Assembly: GCA_029863385.1 (NCBI GenBank) | Contig: JAOTVU010000004.1 | Location: forward strand, 1 to 62,728 | Direction of reading: 5' to 3' | Length of the DNA: 62,728 bases | Origin: Acidimicrobiia bacterium | GTDB lineage: Bacteria; Actinomycetota; Acidimicrobiia; Acidimicrobiales; SZUA-35 | Part shown: piece after piece, positions 1 through 8,460 of the stretch | How positions within the stretch are numbered: position 1 is the stretch's first letter | Layout: every line of letters starts with the position of its first letter | Notes under the pieces: model-generated | Seen by the model: the letters and a program-made list of their open reading frames with translations, nothing else | Told to the model about the DNA's origin: nothing | Databases searched by the model: none | Translations under genes and position numbers: made by a program

Positions 1-61
1 CTACAACGAACACACCGCCTGGGCCCACCGACAAACCCAACAAATCAACAACGCTGCTTGA
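1..61 (+). CDS. 3' end of an unidentified protein (partial)
   Basis: An open frame enters from the left edge and stops with TGA at 59-61, giving a 19-residue tail (YNEHTAWAHRQTQQINNAA). It is polar and rich in Q, N and H. The base composition here (A-rich, about half G+C) is lower than in the rest of the window. Too little is present to name a family, and it could also be chance reading through. Confidence 0.3.
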   Translation, partial: YNEHTAWAHRQTQQINNAA

Positions 62-81
62 CGCATACGACCCTGGGGTGT

Positions 82-546
82 CTAGCCGAGTGCGGCGATG
101 ACGTCGTCCGGGGCCTGGACCAGTTCGATCAGCACGCCCTCCCCCGAAAGCGGGAAGTCGTCGTTGCCCTTCGGGTGGATGAAGACGATGTCGTGGCCGG
201 CGGCACCGGGACGGATTCCGCCCGGGGTGAACCGCATACCCCGCTCGGTCAGCCACTCGACGGCGGCCCGAAGATCGTCGATCCACAGACCGATGTGGTT
301 GAGCGTCGGCTCGTGTACCTTGGGCCTCGACTCGGGGTCGAGCGGCTGCATCAGGTCGATCTCGACCGCATGGACACCGTCGCCGAGGCGCAGGATGTCC
401 TCCTGCACGTTCTCCGATTCGCTGGTGTAGTCACCGACCTTGGTCACCCCGAACGTGTCGACCCACAGCGAGCCGAGGGTAGTCAGATCGAGGCCACCGA
501 TGGCGATCTGTTGCAGGCCCAGGATCTTGAACGGTCGGTCGCTCAT
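82..546 (-). CDS. VOC-superfamily protein, methylmalonyl-CoA epimerase-like
   Basis: A 154-residue protein with the two-module glyoxalase/VOC layout. The second module carries LNHIGLWID (His84) and a C-terminal HPK...GVLIELVQ block (His125, Glu141), which is the signature of methylmalonyl-CoA epimerases; those interconvert the 2R and 2S forms in propionate metabolism. At the first metal position, where that family has His in a D-H-I-G motif, this protein has Gln13 (QQIAIGG). Metal binding may therefore differ, and the substrate may not be methylmalonyl-CoA. It is a single gene, divergent from the aldolase-like gene. ATG start at 546; no strong ribosome site is visible. Confidence 0.7.
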   Translation of the reverse strand: MSDRPFKILGLQQIAIGGLDLTTLGSLWVDTFGVTKVGDYTSESENVQEDILRLGDGVHAVEIDLMQPLDPESRPKVHEPTLNHIGLWIDDLRAAVEWLTERGMRFTPGGIRPGAAGHDIVFIHPKGNDDFPLSGEGVLIELVQAPDDVIAALG

Positions 547-725
547 GGGGCGTCATGGTAGTGGCGGACCCGATCGTCGGAGGCATCCGACGACTCGCCG
601 AGCGTTCAACGCCGATCTGCGGATCCCTGATGCCGGACGTCGCTCGGCCCCACGGGTAGATTGGGGTTTCGAACGCCCCGGCCCGGACGCTCGCAATCGT
701 TTCGCACCCGTCAGGAGAATCGCTC

Positions 726-1769
726 GTGACCCAACACGACAACCCGGCCGTCGCCGAGCCGCCCCTCCGTCGCCTCGATCACAAACTGGGACGGGTGCAC
801 GATGGCACCTACACCAACAGCGACTTCATCATCGCCGACGCCAAGGACGCCGACATGGCCTACGGTGTCACCGCCGCCGGGCCACGTCCCGAGGCCTACA
901 TACCGGTCGGTGATGCCGCGCCCGGGCGGTACCGAACCCGAGCGGAGTACCTCGACGCCATGCGGGCACTCATCGGGCAGGGTGAGATCGACATCCTGCT
1001 CACCTCCGCGTCCAACGGCGAGCGGCTGGCCGCCGGCGGTGATCTCGCCGCCGACCCCGACCTGACGCTCGCCGTGCGGGCCAACGACACCACCGACATC
1101 TGGAACCAGCGGGGCTCCCAGTACACCTCGCTGCCGTCGCTGCCGTTCCGCACCGCCGACCTGGACGCTGTTCGGCCGTTCTGCGATCTCGTGCTCTACT
1201 CGATCACGTTCAACAACGATCTCGACCTCGACCGCAAAGCGCTCGACGAGTACTCACGGTTCCGGGCCGAGGCCGCAGCGGTCGGTCTCCGCCACTTCCT
1301 CGAGGTGTTCAATCCCAACGCCCCGGACCGGCTCGATCCGAAGCACACCGGACCGTTCGTCAACGATTCGATCGTTCGAGCGCTGGCCGGTGTGACGTCG
1401 GCCCACCGACCGCTGTTCCTCAAGATGGCCTACAACGGCCCTGATGCCCTCACGGAACTCGCCGAACACGATCCGACCCTCGTGATCGGCATCCTCGGCG
1501 GCTCGGCCGGCACCACCCGTGACACCTTCGAGCTGCTGCACCAGGCCGAACGCTGCGGCGCCCGGGTTGCGCTGTTCGGCCGCAAGATCCAGCGCAGCGA
1601 ATCCCAGCTCGACCTCGTCGACCACATGCGGATCGTGCTGCGGGAGGAGCTGAGCCCGGCCGACGCGGTGCGCTCCTATCATGAGGCGCTGGGTGAGGCC
1701 GGGCTCTCACCGTTCCGGTCGCTGGAGGACGATCTGGAGATCACCGAACCGGTTCTCCGGGAGGCCTAG
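726..1769 (+). CDS. class I aldolase-like (DeoC/DhnA/LacD-type barrel) protein
   Basis: A 347-residue protein from a GTG start at 726, preceded by a good GGAG ribosome site 7 bases upstream. The order of beta-strand motifs suits a TIM barrel. FLKMAYNGPDA (about residues 232-242) contains a lysine on a strand, as in Schiff-base aldolases. GILGGSAGTTRDTFELL followed by ARVALFGRKI near residues 256-290 resembles the phosphate-binding end of class I fructose-bisphosphate/deoxyribose-phosphate aldolase barrels. The PfkB-type sugar kinase starts 5 bases after its stop, so kinase and aldolase are probably co-transcribed and act on the same phosphorylated sugar. The substrate is not known. Family assignment is by motif pattern only. 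Confidence 0.55.
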   Translation: MTQHDNPAVAEPPLRRLDHKLGRVHDGTYTNSDFIIADAKDADMAYGVTAAGPRPEAYIPVGDAAPGRYRTRAEYLDAMRALIGQGEIDILLTSASNGERLAAGGDLAADPDLTLAVRANDTTDIWNQRGSQYTSLPSLPFRTADLDAVRPFCDLVLYSITFNNDLDLDRKALDEYSRFRAEAAAVGLRHFLEVFNPNAPDRLDPKHTGPFVNDSIVRALAGVTSAHRPLFLKMAYNGPDALTELAEHDPTLVIGILGGSAGTTRDTFELLHQAERCGARVALFGRKIQRSESQLDLVDHMRIVLREELSPADAVRSYHEALGEAGLSPFRSLEDDLEITEPVLREA

Positions 1770-1774
1770 CATCG

Positions 1775-2881
1775 GTGGCCGATACGTCGGAGCACAACCG
1801 AACCGGGGCTGCGACCGAGCTGCGCGGTATCGCCTCGGTCGGATGCGCCGTCGTCGACATCGCCAAGGTCATCGACCACTATCCCCAACCGGACCACCTG
1901 GCCCTGATCGCCGAGGTCTCGCTCAGCACCGGCGGACCGGCGCTCAACATGGCGGTGAACCTGCGGCAGTTCGAGGTCGACTATCCGGTGTGGTTCCACG
2001 GTGCCGTCGGCGACGACGAACACGGGCGGTATCTCCTCGCCGAGTGTGATCGTCTGGGCATCGACCGCACCGGGCTGCTGACGTTGCCCGGCGTGGCGAC
2101 GTCGTTCACCGACGTCTTCCTCGAACGCGACGGCGGTCGACGCACCATGTTCTTCCACCCCGGTGCGAACGACGCCTACAGTTCGGTTGGCGCGTCGATC
2201 GAGCAGTACGGGGCCCGGATTCTGCACACCGGATCGCCGGGCGCTCTTGCGCTGATGGACGCGCCGATCGACTGCGAAGGTTCCGACGTGGACGGGTCCG
2301 GGGGAGACGGCACCAGCGGTCGGATCGGATGGTCGCGCCTCCTGGCCCAGAGCCAGGCGGCCGGTATGCACACCAACATGGAACTCATCGACCTCGACGA
2401 CGACCTGACCCGGACCCTCGTCGGCCCCTGCCTTCCCCATCTCAGCAGCATCGTCATCAACGAACTCGAGGCGGGAGCGATCACCGGGATCACCGCGCCG
2501 AGCCCCGACGCCGACGGTCCCGTCGACTGGGCGACGCTCGAGGCCATGGCGCGACGGCTGGTCGAATTTGGGGTGTCGACACTGGCCGTCATCCACTTCC
2601 CGGCCGGCGCGGTGGCAGCCGCCCCCGATGGTGGGACGTGGCGCCAGGGCTCGGTCCGTCTCCCGACCGAGCGGGTTCGCAGCGCCGTGGGCGCCGGTGA
2701 CGCATTCGCCGCCGGAATACTCCACGGCATCCACGAGGGGTGGCCGGTCCCCGATTGTCTGCGGCTCGCCGTCGCCTCGGCCGCCGCGTGTGTGCAGGAG
2801 GCCCACACATCGGCCGGCGTCAAACCGGTTGCCGTCTGCCTGTCCGAAGCCGATGAACTGGGATACCGCCCCACCACCTAG
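1775..2881 (+). CDS. PfkB-family carbohydrate kinase
   Basis: A 368-residue ribokinase/PfkB-family protein that phosphorylates a sugar or sugar-like substrate with ATP in the cytoplasm. The N-terminal signature GGPALNMAVNL lies at residues 53-63. The C-terminal signature GAGDAFAAG lies at 306-314, with Asp309 as the expected catalytic base. The length is slightly above the family norm of 300-340. The GTG start at 1775 lies 5 bases after the aldolase-like stop, so the two form an operon. Pairing of a PfkB kinase with an aldolase is typical of sugar or inositol catabolism, but no residue lets me choose a substrate. Confidence 0.85.
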   Translation: MADTSEHNRTGAATELRGIASVGCAVVDIAKVIDHYPQPDHLALIAEVSLSTGGPALNMAVNLRQFEVDYPVWFHGAVGDDEHGRYLLAECDRLGIDRTGLLTLPGVATSFTDVFLERDGGRRTMFFHPGANDAYSSVGASIEQYGARILHTGSPGALALMDAPIDCEGSDVDGSGGDGTSGRIGWSRLLAQSQAAGMHTNMELIDLDDDLTRTLVGPCLPHLSSIVINELEAGAITGITAPSPDADGPVDWATLEAMARRLVEFGVSTLAVIHFPAGAVAAAPDGGTWRQGSVRLPTERVRSAVGAGDAFAAGILHGIHEGWPVPDCLRLAVASAAACVQEAHTSAGVKPVAVCLSEADELGYRPTT

Positions 2882-2896
2882 CAGGATGCGGTGCGA

Positions 2897-3808
2897 CTAC
2901 AGAGCGGCGATCACCTCGGTGGCGAACCGTTCATAGGCTTCCCGCCGTTCGGCGGGGGAACGACCGAGCGTGGCGCTCAGCAGGATGAACTCGTCGAATC
3001 CGGCGTCGGCGTAGGCCCGGAGTTCGGAGGCCAGCTGAGCCGGCGTGCCGACGAGAGACCGCTCCAGATCGACCTTCTCCCGCCGCTCGGCCAACGCCTG
3101 TTCGTCATCGCTCATGAACACCAGCGCCTGCGACGACGTGCGAACCGTCGACGGATCGGTGCCCACCGCCTCGCACGCCTCGACGAAGCGGGCCCGCTGT
3201 TTGGCCGCCAACTCGGGTGCACCCCAGGCGTTCCACTCATCGGCCCAGCGGGCGGTGATCCGCATCATCCTCGAACCGGCGGTCCCCACCAGAATCGGCA
3301 GCTTGTCCTGCACAGGATGGGGTTCGCAGGGTGCGTCGGTGATGGTGTAGTGGGTGCCTTCGAAGTCGGTCCGCTCGTTGTCGAGGAGCGACCGGACGAT
3401 CTGGATGCTCTCGGCGAACCGGTCGACCCGGGTCTTGGGCGGCTCCAGCTCGATGCCATAGGCGGCGTGCTCGTTGACCTGCCAGCCGGCGCCGAGACCG
3501 AGGACGAAGCGCCCGTCCGAGATGTGATCGATCGTCGCCGCCCGGTTGGCCAGCAAGGCAGGATGGTGGACCGACGTCGGCGAGACCAGCGGCCCGAGCC
3601 GAACCCGATCGGTCACAGCGGCCAGACCGGCCAGGACCGCCCACGCCTCATGGCTGTCGCCCTCGATCGGCTTGCCGTCCGGGGTATTGGGCATGTAGTG
3701 ATCGGCGAACCAGATCGACGACCACGCCGGGTCGCCGTCGGCCAGCCGGGCCAGGTCGACCATCTCGTCCCAGCCGAGCTGGTTGTGAATCCACATCGAT
3801 ACGTGCAC
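2897..3808 (-). CDS. LLM-class flavin (probably F420-dependent) oxidoreductase
   Basis: A 303-residue luciferase-like monooxygenase-fold protein. The N-terminus MHVSMWIHNQLGWDEM, the SIWFADHYMPN strand, SDGRFVLGLGAGWQVNEHAAYG and the LPILVGTAG segment are characteristic of actinobacterial F420-dependent enzymes of this superfamily. A complete F420 precursor synthase (fbiC) lies at 17.5-19.9 kb, so the cofactor should be available. GTG start at 3808 with GGGAG seven bases upstream. It is convergent with the PfkB gene and divergent from a small membrane protein. The substrate is unknown, and FMN cannot be excluded as cofactor. Confidence 0.8.
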   Translation of the reverse strand: MHVSMWIHNQLGWDEMVDLARLADGDPAWSSIWFADHYMPNTPDGKPIEGDSHEAWAVLAGLAAVTDRVRLGPLVSPTSVHHPALLANRAATIDHISDGRFVLGLGAGWQVNEHAAYGIELEPPKTRVDRFAESIQIVRSLLDNERTDFEGTHYTITDAPCEPHPVQDKLPILVGTAGSRMMRITARWADEWNAWGAPELAAKQRARFVEACEAVGTDPSTVRTSSQALVFMSDDEQALAERREKVDLERSLVGTPAQLASELRAYADAGFDEFILLSATLGRSPAERREAYERFATEVIAAL

Positions 3809-3856
3809 GGGAACGCTCCCTTCTCGGGATTCCGGGTTTCGCCCTCAGGAGGGGCC

Positions 3857-3871
3857 CACCCTAACAGGGTG
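3857..3871. other. short perfect inverted repeat in a divergent intergenic region
   Basis: CACCCT-aac-AGGGTG, 6-bp arms and a 3-base loop, lies between the LLM oxidoreductase (minus) and the small membrane protein (plus). It could be an operator or part of a 5' leader hairpin for the minus-strand gene. No T-run follows, so a terminator is unlikely. Confidence 0.35.
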
Positions 3872-3962
3872 CGGAATCCGATCTCGGGGGCATCCCACAG
3901 CCGAAACAAGCAGCCCTGCGGCCGGCGAGCGGCTCCGTCCCGTCGCACGTAGGCTGGGCTCC

Positions 3963-4178
3963 ATGTTGACCCTGGTTCGACGAGTCGCCGCCGCCCTCGG
4001 TTTGACCGGCCTGATCGCCATGCTGTTTCGGCTGCGGGGTCGGGGCGGAGTTCCTCCCCAGACGGGAGGTTGGCGCGAGCTCACCGAAGTCGAGCTGGCC
4101 GGCTTTCTCGCCGACGAGGCGCAGCGTGCCGCGGCGGCGGAGGACGGCACGGCTGAAGCCCCCAGCGCCGGCGAATGA
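3963..4178 (+). CDS. small single-pass membrane protein, unknown function
   Basis: A 71-residue protein. Residues 1-25 are basic then hydrophobic (LVRRVAAALGLTGLIAMLFRLRG), which looks like a membrane anchor. Residues 38-71 are acidic and Ala/Glu-rich and would be cytoplasmic or surface-exposed. The last 4 bases overlap the start of the NAD-binding protein (ATGA), implying translational coupling. No family recognised. The coupling and codon pattern support it being real. Confidence 0.6.
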   Translation: MLTLVRRVAAALGLTGLIAMLFRLRGRGGVPPQTGGWRELTEVELAGFLADEAQRAAAAEDGTAEAPSAGE

Positions 4179-5179
4179 CGCCGACCATCGCTGTGGCCGG
4201 TCTGGGTACCACCGGGGGCCACGTCGTCCGCCACCTCGTTGACGAGCTGTCGCCCCCGCTTGCGCTTCGGCTCCATGACACCGACGCCGACGCCGAGGAT
4301 CGCGCTCGGAAACAGGTGGGGGATCGGGCACCGGTCGAGGTCGGCCGGATTCCCGGCGGCGAAACGGCCGACGTCACGATCCTCGCCACACCCTGTGGTG
4401 ATCACGCCGCAGTGGCCTCCCGGCTGTTGGGAGCGGGCGGCCATGTGGTGTCGATCTCCGACTCGCCCGACGACATCGATGCCCTCCTGGAGCTCGACGA
4501 TCTGGCCCGAGAGGCCGGGCGGTCGCTCGTCGTCGGTGCCGGCATGGCGCCGGGGCTCGGCTGTCTCCTCGCCCGGCACGCAGGCAACCAATTGGACACC
4601 GTCGACTCGATCAACATCGCCAAGGCCGGCACCGCCGGCCCGGCGTGCGCACGCCAGCATCACCGGGCGCTCAAACTGCCGGGACGCGACTGGGTCGGTT
4701 CCGGCTGGGAGCTGCGGGCCGGGGGCTCCGGCCGTGACCTGGCGTGGTTTCCCGAGCCGATCGGGGCGCGGGACTGCTACCGGGGTGCGCTGGGCAGCCC
4801 GATCCTGCTGCATCGTAGGTATCCCGAAGCCAAGCGGCTCTCGGCTCGAATGTCGGCCACCCGCCGGGATCGCCTGACCGCACGGCTGCCTATGTTGCGC
4901 AAACCGCACCAGGATGGTGGTCCCGGAGCCGTTCGGGCCGAGGTGCGAGGTTGGCGCAACGGCCGGGTCGAGACGATCGTCTATGCCGTCACCGCCTTCC
5001 CGTCGGTGGTGGCGGCCGCGGTGGCCGTGGTGGTCGCGCTACGTCTGGCGGCCGGTCACGGCCCGGTCGGCGCCTCGGGATTGAGCGAGTGGGATGACGC
5101 GAACCTGATCCTCACCGAACTCCACCGTCGGGGCGTCCCGATCTCCACCTTCAGCGGCATCGTCGGCGACCCCTCCTGA
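4175..5179 (+). CDS. NAD(P)-binding saccharopine-dehydrogenase-like protein
   Basis: A 334-residue protein with an N-terminal Rossmann fold. The dinucleotide motif AVAGLGTTGGHVV is at residues 6-18. ADVTILATPCGDHAAVASRLLGAGGHVVSISDSPDD and VVGAGMAPGLGCLLARH follow, as in saccharopine dehydrogenase-type and related carbon-nitrogen oxidoreductases. The C-terminal part has a hydrophobic alanine/valine-rich helix (AVTAFPSVVAAAVAVVVAL) that may be buried or membrane-associated. Translationally coupled to the small membrane protein upstream. The reaction is unknown. Confidence 0.6.
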   Translation: MTPTIAVAGLGTTGGHVVRHLVDELSPPLALRLHDTDADAEDRARKQVGDRAPVEVGRIPGGETADVTILATPCGDHAAVASRLLGAGGHVVSISDSPDDIDALLELDDLAREAGRSLVVGAGMAPGLGCLLARHAGNQLDTVDSINIAKAGTAGPACARQHHRALKLPGRDWVGSGWELRAGGSGRDLAWFPEPIGARDCYRGALGSPILLHRRYPEAKRLSARMSATRRDRLTARLPMLRKPHQDGGPGAVRAEVRGWRNGRVETIVYAVTAFPSVVAAAVAVVVALRLAAGHGPVGASGLSEWDDANLILTELHRRGVPISTFSGIVGDPS

Positions 5180-5323
5180 GATTCCAGCTCGGGCGACACC
5201 GGGTCACCTGAGCTCCGCAGAACGGGTGGAGGGTGAATGCGCATGGTCCCACCGAACTGCTCTGCTCAAGTCCGGCGACGATCTGGTCGACATCTGGGCA
5301 GGAGATCTTTTCGCGGTTTTCGC

Positions 5324-5351
5324 TAAAGGTTTCGCCCGTTTCTGTCGAGAA
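5324..5351 (+). promoter_or_regulatory. putative FliA/WhiG-type promoter upstream of the sigma factor
   Basis: TAAA at 5324-5327, 16 bases, then GTCGAGAA at 5344-5351. The published FliA/WhiG consensus is TAAA-N15/16-GCCGATAA, so the upstream box is exact, the spacing fits and the downstream box matches 6 of 8. It lies about 42 bases before the start codon of a FliA/WhiG-family sigma factor, suggesting positive autoregulation. TAAA is rare in this GC-rich sequence. Confidence 0.5.
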
Positions 5352-5393
5352 CCCCTTTTGTCATGGAGGACTATCGAAGGGTGAGATCAACAA

Positions 5394-6302
5394 ATGGGTG
5401 ACACAACTCGGGTATCGGGGAAACAGCGGGAGGAGCTCAACATTCGCATCGAAGCGAATCTGCCGCTGGTGAAGCACGTCGTCTACCAGGTGGCCGTGCA
5501 CTTTCCCCGCCACGTCGACCGCGAAGAACTGGCCCGGGCCGGAGCGCTCGGTCTGGTCGAAGCGGCCCGCCGCTACGACGAGAGTCGAGGAGTACCGTTC
5601 GAACGATTCGCCGCCCAGCGGATCCGGGGAGCGATCCTCGATTCGGTCCGGGCCGCCGACTGGGCGCCTCGCTCGGTGCGGCTTCTGGCCCGCCGGCTGG
5701 AGTCGGCCGAGCAGCAGCTGGCCAGCGAACTCGGCCGCCTGCCCGAGATCGACGAGACCGCCAAGGCGCTCGGTGTCAGCAAGGACGAGTTGGCCCGGCT
5801 GCGGGATCGGCTGTTCCGGTCCGTCGTCCTGGCTCTCGACCACGAGACCAGTGCCGACACGGACGAGGACCTGACCCTCGTCGACATCCTGAGCGACGAC
5901 AACGCCGTCGAACCATCGGAGGAACTGGAGACCCGGGAGCTGCACAATTATCTCCGGGATGCGGTGAAACTGCTGCCTGAGCGTCAGCGTCTCGTGATCG
6001 TCGGCTACTTCCTCGAGGGCAAGACCTCGAAGGAGCTGGCCCGTTTCCTCGGGGTGACCGAGTCGCGGGTGTCGCAGCTTCGCAGCGAGGCCCTGCGCAA
6101 CCTCAAGTTGGGCATCGAAGCCCAGTACGACTCGTCAAGCGAGGCCGAGGCGCCGGTCGGACGGGTGGCCAAGCGGCAGGCTGCCTACGTCGACCAGATC
6201 GGTGAGGCCTCGCAGTGGCGCAACCGCCTCGACTCCTGGGACGACGCATACGAGGTCCCCGAGGACCCGCTGCTGCCGCTCCGCCGGATCGTCCTGACCT
6301 GA
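5394..6302 (+). CDS. RNA polymerase sigma factor, FliA/WhiG family
   Basis: A 302-residue alternative sigma-70 factor. Region 2 spans about residues 20-92, with NLPLVKHVVYQVA and the family-typical RIRGAILDSVRAADWAPRSVR. Region 3 spans about 95-170. Region 4 spans about 185-240, with LPERQRLVIVGYFLEGKTSKELA and the helix-turn-helix VTESRVSQLRSEALRNL. The domain order and the RIRGAI...D(W/A)xPRSVR block identify the FliA/WhiG (flagellar/sporulation) branch. A 60-residue polar tail after region 4 is longer than usual. No flagellar or anti-sigma gene is adjacent. The GAAGGGTGAG ribosome site lies about 10 bases before the ATG. A matching promoter class is present upstream, and a terminator hairpin follows. 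Confidence 0.9.
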   Translation: MGDTTRVSGKQREELNIRIEANLPLVKHVVYQVAVHFPRHVDREELARAGALGLVEAARRYDESRGVPFERFAAQRIRGAILDSVRAADWAPRSVRLLARRLESAEQQLASELGRLPEIDETAKALGVSKDELARLRDRLFRSVVLALDHETSADTDEDLTLVDILSDDNAVEPSEELETRELHNYLRDAVKLLPERQRLVIVGYFLEGKTSKELARFLGVTESRVSQLRSEALRNLKLGIEAQYDSSSEAEAPVGRVAKRQAAYVDQIGEASQWRNRLDSWDDAYEVPEDPLLPLRRIVLT

Positions 6303-6337
6303 CCTGGCCGACCACCCTGGCCGACCACCACGGCTCT

Positions 6338-6379
6338 CTGTGCGCCACCCGCCCGGCTTTCCGGGCGGTGAGCGCACAG
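6338..6379. terminator. bidirectional hairpin between convergent genes
   Basis: A long inverted repeat (arms 6338-6356 and 6361-6379, loop CTTT). Eight paired bases at the base and eight at the top are separated by a 3-base internal mismatch. It lies between the stops of the sigma factor (plus) and the MDMPI-like gene (minus), where it would serve both. Confidence 0.7.
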
Positions 6380-6398
6380 AATGTACATGGTGCGGGGG

Positions 6399-7139
6399 TC
6401 AGAAGGTGGCGGCGGTTTGCCAGCGGTCGAGGAGCGAGGCGTTGCCGTAGAGTTCGAGCCGGCTCGGAGGGAGCCGGCACCACACCAGGAGCAGCAGGTC
6501 CGACGCCGAGCCCCGGGCCGCCACGTCGGACTTGACGTGGGCATGCTCCCAGTCGATGTGGTCGGGGTGGTAGGTGACCACCCACTCGCCGTCGTCGACG
6601 TCGGTGGCGTGTAGATGTACGGTCTCACCGTTGCCTGCCAACACGTCGAACTGCATCCGATTGGGAGCGAAGATCTCGAGCACCTCGTCGATCCCGTCGA
6701 TGGCCTGGCGGGCGTCGATGGGGCTGGGGGTGGCGGTGGCCGACTCGGCGTCCCACCGGTGCATCGACACCTCGTGGGCGATCCGACGCAACCACCAGAG
6801 GGCGGGCTGGGGGCCCGTCCACGTCGGGTGAACACTGTCGAGGTCGATCTCCGACAGCGTCTTCTCCAGCTCGTTGCCGCCCTCGGCCGTCCACTCGATC
6901 ACCTCGGGACCGGGCGGAGGCTCCGGCACCGAACCCCGATTGGGTGGGCTGTCGGGATCGGCGAGCAGCGACATGTTGGCGAATCGATAAACCCAGCCGG
7001 TGTGGCCGACCACCGACTGCACCGTCCAGCCCTCGAGGTGTGGGATCTCGACCCGCAGATCACGTTCGTCGACCTGGGTGAGTCGGGCCGCCTCCACTCG
7101 GAATAGATGTTGGTAATCGGCTGCCGACAGTCGGGTCAC
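6399..7139 (-). CDS. maleylpyruvate isomerase-like (MDMPI/DinB-fold) family protein
   Basis: From a GTG start at 7139 (GAGG five bases upstream) this is a 246-residue protein. The N-terminal half is a DinB-like helical bundle with GWTVQSVVGHTGWVYRFA, the metal-site helix of mycothiol-dependent maleylpyruvate isomerase N domains. The C-terminal half (about residues 135-240, HEVSMHRWDAE...) matches the MDMPI C domain. Such proteins are numerous in actinobacteria and mostly of unknown substrate; mycothiol or other thiol transfer is only inferred. The frame stays open further upstream, but that part is arginine/serine-rich shadow sequence and would overlap the acyltransferase. Confidence 0.7.
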   Translation of the reverse strand: MTRLSAADYQHLFRVEAARLTQVDERDLRVEIPHLEGWTVQSVVGHTGWVYRFANMSLLADPDSPPNRGSVPEPPPGPEVIEWTAEGGNELEKTLSEIDLDSVHPTWTGPQPALWWLRRIAHEVSMHRWDAESATATPSPIDARQAIDGIDEVLEIFAPNRMQFDVLAGNGETVHLHATDVDDGEWVVTYHPDHIDWEHAHVKSDVAARGSASDLLLLVWCRLPPSRLELYGNASLLDRWQTAATF

Positions 7140-7209
7140 AACCACCTCATTCAAGACGTTGGTTCGGATCTGCGATGACGAGGTCCAAGCGTAGTCCCTG
7201 GGCCGAGCG

Positions 7210-8208
7210 CTATCGAGGGTCCCGACCGTTATCGACCGAATCGATCCACTGATCGAGTTCGACCCATTGTCGGCGCAGCCATTCTTCCCGATCGTGGGGA
7301 TGGATCGGCACGTTGCTGCGGGCATGAACCCAGTAGCGAACGGTGATCGGGCGCCGCAGCGGCAGCTGACGGCGGAAACCCTGCAGGTCGGCCATGTCCT
7401 CCAGCCCGACGTGACCGAGGATGACGACGTCGGCCTCGGGGCGATGGGCCAGCAGCGACAGCGTTCCGGCCGGCTTCGGCGGCAGCAGATGATCGAGCCT
7501 TTCGGCGTAGGCCACGACCTCCGTCGGCAACTCGCCGGAACCGACCTTGCGCTGCAGCGAGGCAATCACCCGACTGCGATTGCGAGACGTGGCGTAGGTC
7601 CCCTCGGGAAAGATGATGAGGGCTGAATCGGGAAGAGCCCCATTGGCGAGGCGGGCGATGCCGTCGAGAGCGGCGTCGGTGCGCGATCCACGGCCGATGA
7701 ACTGGTTCCCCAGCCGCTTACCGAAGATGTTGATGACCGGATCCCACAGCAGCTCGTCCTTCAGCACGTAATGGGCGTACCGGTTCAGGTGGCCGCAGAT
7801 CAACACGATCGGGAGGACGGCGTCGACCATCGACGCATGGCGACTCAGCAGGATGAACGATCCGGTCGGGATGTCGGACAGATCGAGGGGGTCGAAATCG
7901 ACGCCGAGCAGTCGGTTGGCCCACTGCAGCAGCGAGGTGGCCCACCAGGCCTGCACCTCCCGTTCGGCCGGAAGGCTGCTGCGCCGGCTGAAGCGGGACG
8001 TCATCGAGATCTCGACGGCCCGAGCGACCCCGACCCACTGATGGGCCAGGTAGACGAGCCCGAACAGGGCAAGACGCAGGGTCGGAAAACGCCAATGGCG
8101 GCTGACAAGGTCAGCCGCCATGGTGAGCGGAACCCAGAGCGGGGCCGTGAGCACGGCCACCGGTAACGCCATGCCGACGGCGGTGATGCTGACCAGTCGG
8201 CGAAGCAC
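7210..8208 (-). CDS. PlsC-like 1-acyl-glycerol-3-phosphate acyltransferase family protein
   Basis: A 332-residue membrane-associated acyltransferase from GTG at 8208. Two hydrophobic segments lie in the first 70 residues. The catalytic HX4D motif is HASMVD (His124, Asp129) and the substrate motif FPEGT is at 200-204; both are hallmarks of the glycerolipid acyltransferase family. It is longer than plain PlsC (about 240), as in YihG-like members. An in-frame ATG at 8283 would add 25 proline/arginine-rich residues. I prefer 8208 because a hairpin that looks like the terminator of the ribosomal genes lies between the two starts and the family typically begins with L-R-R-L followed by a hydrophobic helix. 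Confidence 0.75.
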   Translation of the reverse strand: MLRRLVSITAVGMALPVAVLTAPLWVPLTMAADLVSRHWRFPTLRLALFGLVYLAHQWVGVARAVEISMTSRFSRRSSLPAEREVQAWWATSLLQWANRLLGVDFDPLDLSDIPTGSFILLSRHASMVDAVLPIVLICGHLNRYAHYVLKDELLWDPVINIFGKRLGNQFIGRGSRTDAALDGIARLANGALPDSALIIFPEGTYATSRNRSRVIASLQRKVGSGELPTEVVAYAERLDHLLPPKPAGTLSLLAHRPEADVVILGHVGLEDMADLQGFRRQLPLRRPITVRYWVHARSNVPIHPHDREEWLRRQWVELDQWIDSVDNGRDPR

Positions 8209-8225
8209 AGCGTTGCCTTGTTGCG

Positions 8226-8255
8226 CTAGTCTCCCCGGCGCCGCCGGGAAACTAG
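8226..8255 (-). terminator. hairpin downstream of rpmB-rpmG
   Basis: An imperfect palindrome, CTAGT...ACTAG at the ends with a GC-rich centre (CCCGGCG/CGCCGGG), about 13 paired bases with one mismatch or bulge. It lies after the L33 stop and before the preferred acyltransferase start. No strong T-run is seen. Confidence 0.5.
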
Positions 8256-8292
8256 AGGCCGGGACCGAAGGTCGACGGCACAACCACCGCTG

Positions 8293-8460
8293 TCAGCGCT
8301 CTTCCTTGAAGATGACGTGCTGGCGGACAACCGGGTCGTACTTCTTCAGCTCGATCCGCTCACGGCTGTTGACCTTGTTCTTGCGGGTCACGTACATGTA
8401 GCCGGTGCCGGCGGTCGACCGCAGCTTGATGATCGGACGCTTGTCGCTTGCTTTTGCCAT
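8293..8460 (-). CDS. rpmG: 50S ribosomal protein L33
   Basis: A 55-residue L33 protein, a structural component of the large ribosomal subunit. The sequence begins [20 protein letters not shown] and continues YMYVTRKNK...[21 protein letters not shown]. It contains no cysteine, so it is the zinc-independent C-minus form. Its ATG overlaps the stop of rpmB by one base (TGATG), so L28 and L33 are translationally coupled. The frame is open further upstream, but the longer reading overlaps rpmB in a different frame and is not credible. Confidence 0.95.
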   Translation of the reverse strand: MAKASDKRPIIKLRSTAGTGYMYVTRKNKVNSRERIELKKYDPVVRQHVIFKEER

